A stretch of 6,231 nt of DNA from an uncultured Desulfomonile sp. (GTDB lineage Bacteria > Desulfobacterota > Desulfomonilia > Desulfomonilales > Desulfomonilaceae): contig CAIXMD010000029.1 in assembly GCA_903920415.1 (NCBI GenBank), positions 1-6,231 of the forward strand, written 5' to 3'. Shown piece by piece: positions 4,980-6,231 of this stretch (position 1 is the stretch's first letter; every line of letters starts with the position of its first letter). A program made the translations under genes and the position numbers. The notes under the pieces were generated by a model that was not told the DNA's origin, did no database searches, and saw only the letters and a list, made by a program, of their open reading frames with translations.

Positions 4980-6231
4980 TTCTGCTGGGCCAACCCCCAG
5001 ATTATCATGCTTGAGACTGTTGCCGGCCCCCCCATTTCCACATAATACTTCTCGTTGAGGTGTTTCCTGAATTTGAGGAAGCGTTCGAAGGAGACGTAAA
5101 TCCTGGCGCGGAACAGGTTGTGCCCGTGATAAAGGGATTCCGGCTTTGCGGCGCTGCTTGAAAGGGCCGGATATTTGACTGGGCCCGCCGCTCCCCATTC
5201 CTTTTTCAGATCCTGAAGCATCTCCTGCATAGGCATCCCGTCGACCGACACGTGATGGTATTGGAACCACAGGTCGCTTTCAGAATAGTCGGATGTGAAA
5301 CGGCACACGATGTTGAGGAGTCCGAATCCGGGATGGCTGCACCTTCTCATGTCGGGGGTGGCCATCCTGCAGCGTGTGAATTTGCAGGGATCGTCGGTAA
5401 GGGTGTCAAACTGGATAAAGGAGCTGTTCATTAATCTTTCGATAAGGGTTCGCAGTTCATGGTGCCCTGAAAATGAAAGTCCTTTCATCCTGCGGGCCCA
5501 GCGCCGCAGCCGCTTGTAAATAATCCATGAGCGCAGCCTGTCGGAAGTGTTTCCTGTCTCATTATAGATTTTGATCATCTCGGCAAGAAGCCCCTCCTTC
5601 GCCTCATCTTTGAGCAGGGGGAATTCCTGACTCCTGCTGTCGAAGTAAGGCACGAGTTTCAGCATCCGCCCTTCGCCGCTTATTTTCACCTCAACGAGAT
5701 CGGTGAAAAGCAATCTCTTTCTTCTGGCCATGAAGAATCCCCAGTCAAGCGTCCAATGGCAGGCCGGGTTTTTTCGGATGAAATCGGCAAGCCTCGCAAT
5801 CAGGATTTTTTTAGCGGCCGCGATGTTTTCGGGCGGACTGTTTTCCCCGGCATATTTTATCCTGAAACTCGCGAGGAGGAATTTTGAATGTTCCTTGCGC
5901 ATGAAGATGCCCGTGACCTTGCGCCATCCGGTTTCTTTCGCCTTGAACCCTATTGTTTTGAGAAACTGCAGCAGTTTTATGATTATAATCATGAAAAACA
6001 TGCCGACGCTCCAATGGTCGACAAGCCGCCTCATCTTGATTTTCCGGGCCTGAATTGCGTCCTGTGGAATCTCCTCAGGTTTCACATCCAGACGCACCCC
6101 TATGAATTCGGACAATATTTCCGCAGTTTCCAGGGGCATTTCTTCGTGCGGGGAGTGTCCGCATTTGGGAATGAGCCTAAGAGCTGAATTCTTAAGATCC
6201 GCCTTGAGTTTCAACGCGTCAGAGAGATAAA
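4766..6231 (-). CDS. Alpha/beta hydrolase C-terminus fused to an HHxxxDG acyltransferase-like domain, truncated at both ends
   Basis: The frame is open at base 6231, so the N-terminus lies outside the window. Residues are counted from the TTG at 6214, which is not a real start. LRLIPKCGHSPHEEMP (12-27) is the typical catalytic-histidine end of an alpha/beta hydrolase (GH at 19-20), followed by a short helix. Residues 68-86 form a hydrophobic stretch (WSVGMFFMIIIIKLLQFL) that could be a membrane-associated linker. Residues from about 98 on look like one large acyltransferase domain. QYHHVSVDGMPMQEML (318-333) carries His320-His321 and Asp325-Gly326, the HHxxxDG motif shared by condensation, WS/DGAT and chloramphenicol-acetyltransferase-like enzymes. 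A later KFVSPVD (418-424) resembles the C-terminal part of that fold. Beyond about residue 425-431 the frame continues into antisense of dctM and stops at 4766-4768, so about 50 terminal codons are probably not native. The acyl donor and acceptor are unknown. Confidence 0.75.
   Translation of the reverse strand, partial: YLSDALKLKADLKNSALRLIPKCGHSPHEEMPLETAEILSEFIGVRLDVKPEEIPQDAIQARKIKMRRLVDHWSVGMFFMIIIIKLLQFLKTIGFKAKETGWRKVTGIFMRKEHSKFLLASFRIKYAGENSPPENIAAAKKILIARLADFIRKNPACHWTLDWGFFMARRKRLLFTDLVEVKISGEGRMLKLVPYFDSRSQEFPLLKDEAKEGLLAEMIKIYNETGNTSDRLRSWIIYKRLRRWARRMKGLSFSGHHELRTLIERLMNSSFIQFDTLTDDPCKFTRCRMATPDMRRCSHPGFGLLNIVCRFTSDYSESDLWFQYHHVSVDGMPMQEMLQDLKKEWGAAGPVKYPALSSSAAKPESLYHGHNLFRARIYVSFERFLKFRKHLNEKYYVEMGGPATVSSMIIWGLAQQNYFRERKFVSPVDNSLIMDPSTAPAIITIIMQEIFKVSTTEAMKPFQLSFLLITPRTTAKNAPAAPASVGV
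4920..4945. other. Junction cutting two convergent genes
   Basis: DctM homology ends at codon 290 (4917-4919). The minus-strand acyltransferase still reads plausibly at Pro-Val-Asp (around 4943-4951) and then runs into dctM antisense. The interval contains GATC twice (4924-4927, inside a GGATCC, and 4931-4934) and a GTCGAC at 4943-4948. No terminal repeats, transposase or target-site duplication is visible. The breakpoint is an inference from family lengths and motif loss; the sites are seen directly. Confidence 0.6.

Noticed and set aside
5295..6187. Plus-strand reading frames opposite the acyltransferase gene
   Set aside because: They are short, overlap each other and have no family resemblance, while the minus frame is continuous over about 1.4 kb with recognisable motifs.

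Overview
The window looks like chromosomal DNA of an anaerobic or microaerophilic bacterium. The best guess is a Desulfobacterota ('deltaproteobacterial') lineage, inferred from a short-Q-loop cytochrome bd oxidase next to a thiol peroxidase and a rubrerythrin-type ferritin-like protein, plus TRAP transporter genes. No taxonomic marker gene is present, so this assignment is tentative. There are no rRNA or tRNA genes, insertion sequences, transposases or CRISPR arrays. No stretch longer than 300 bases lacks a gene.

Left block (1-2942, all +): the 3' part of cydA enters from the left edge and is followed by cydB, tpx and a rubrerythrin-like gene. Together these reduce O2 at the membrane (CydAB), remove peroxides in the cytoplasm (Tpx) and probably handle peroxide or iron at a diiron site, so they read as an oxygen-defence cluster. 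The cydA-cydB gap is unusually long (143 nt) and holds three consecutive perfect inverted repeats. The tpx-rubrerythrin gap holds another clear hairpin. None of these has a T-run, so none is a standard Rho-independent terminator.

Middle block (3037-4919, +): a small soluble protein that I do not recognise, then a possible promoter, then dctQ and dctM of a TRAP transporter joined by an ATGA stop/start overlap. No dctP (substrate-binding protein) gene is visible.

Right block (about 4920-6231, -): a gene running in from the right edge. Its visible N-terminal end is the last part of an alpha/beta hydrolase domain, followed by a hydrophobic linker and an acyltransferase-like region with an HHxxxDG motif (condensation / chloramphenicol-acetyltransferase superfamily).

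The most notable observation is at about 4920-4945. DctM loses its family sequence after residue 290, and the convergent acyltransferase reading frame runs straight across the same place into the antisense of dctM. Two unrelated genes are thus cut at one point, with two GATC sites within 15 bases and no mobile element. This is either a real rearrangement or a cloning/assembly chimera, and the sequence alone cannot say which. I found no convincing novel defence or mobile system here.
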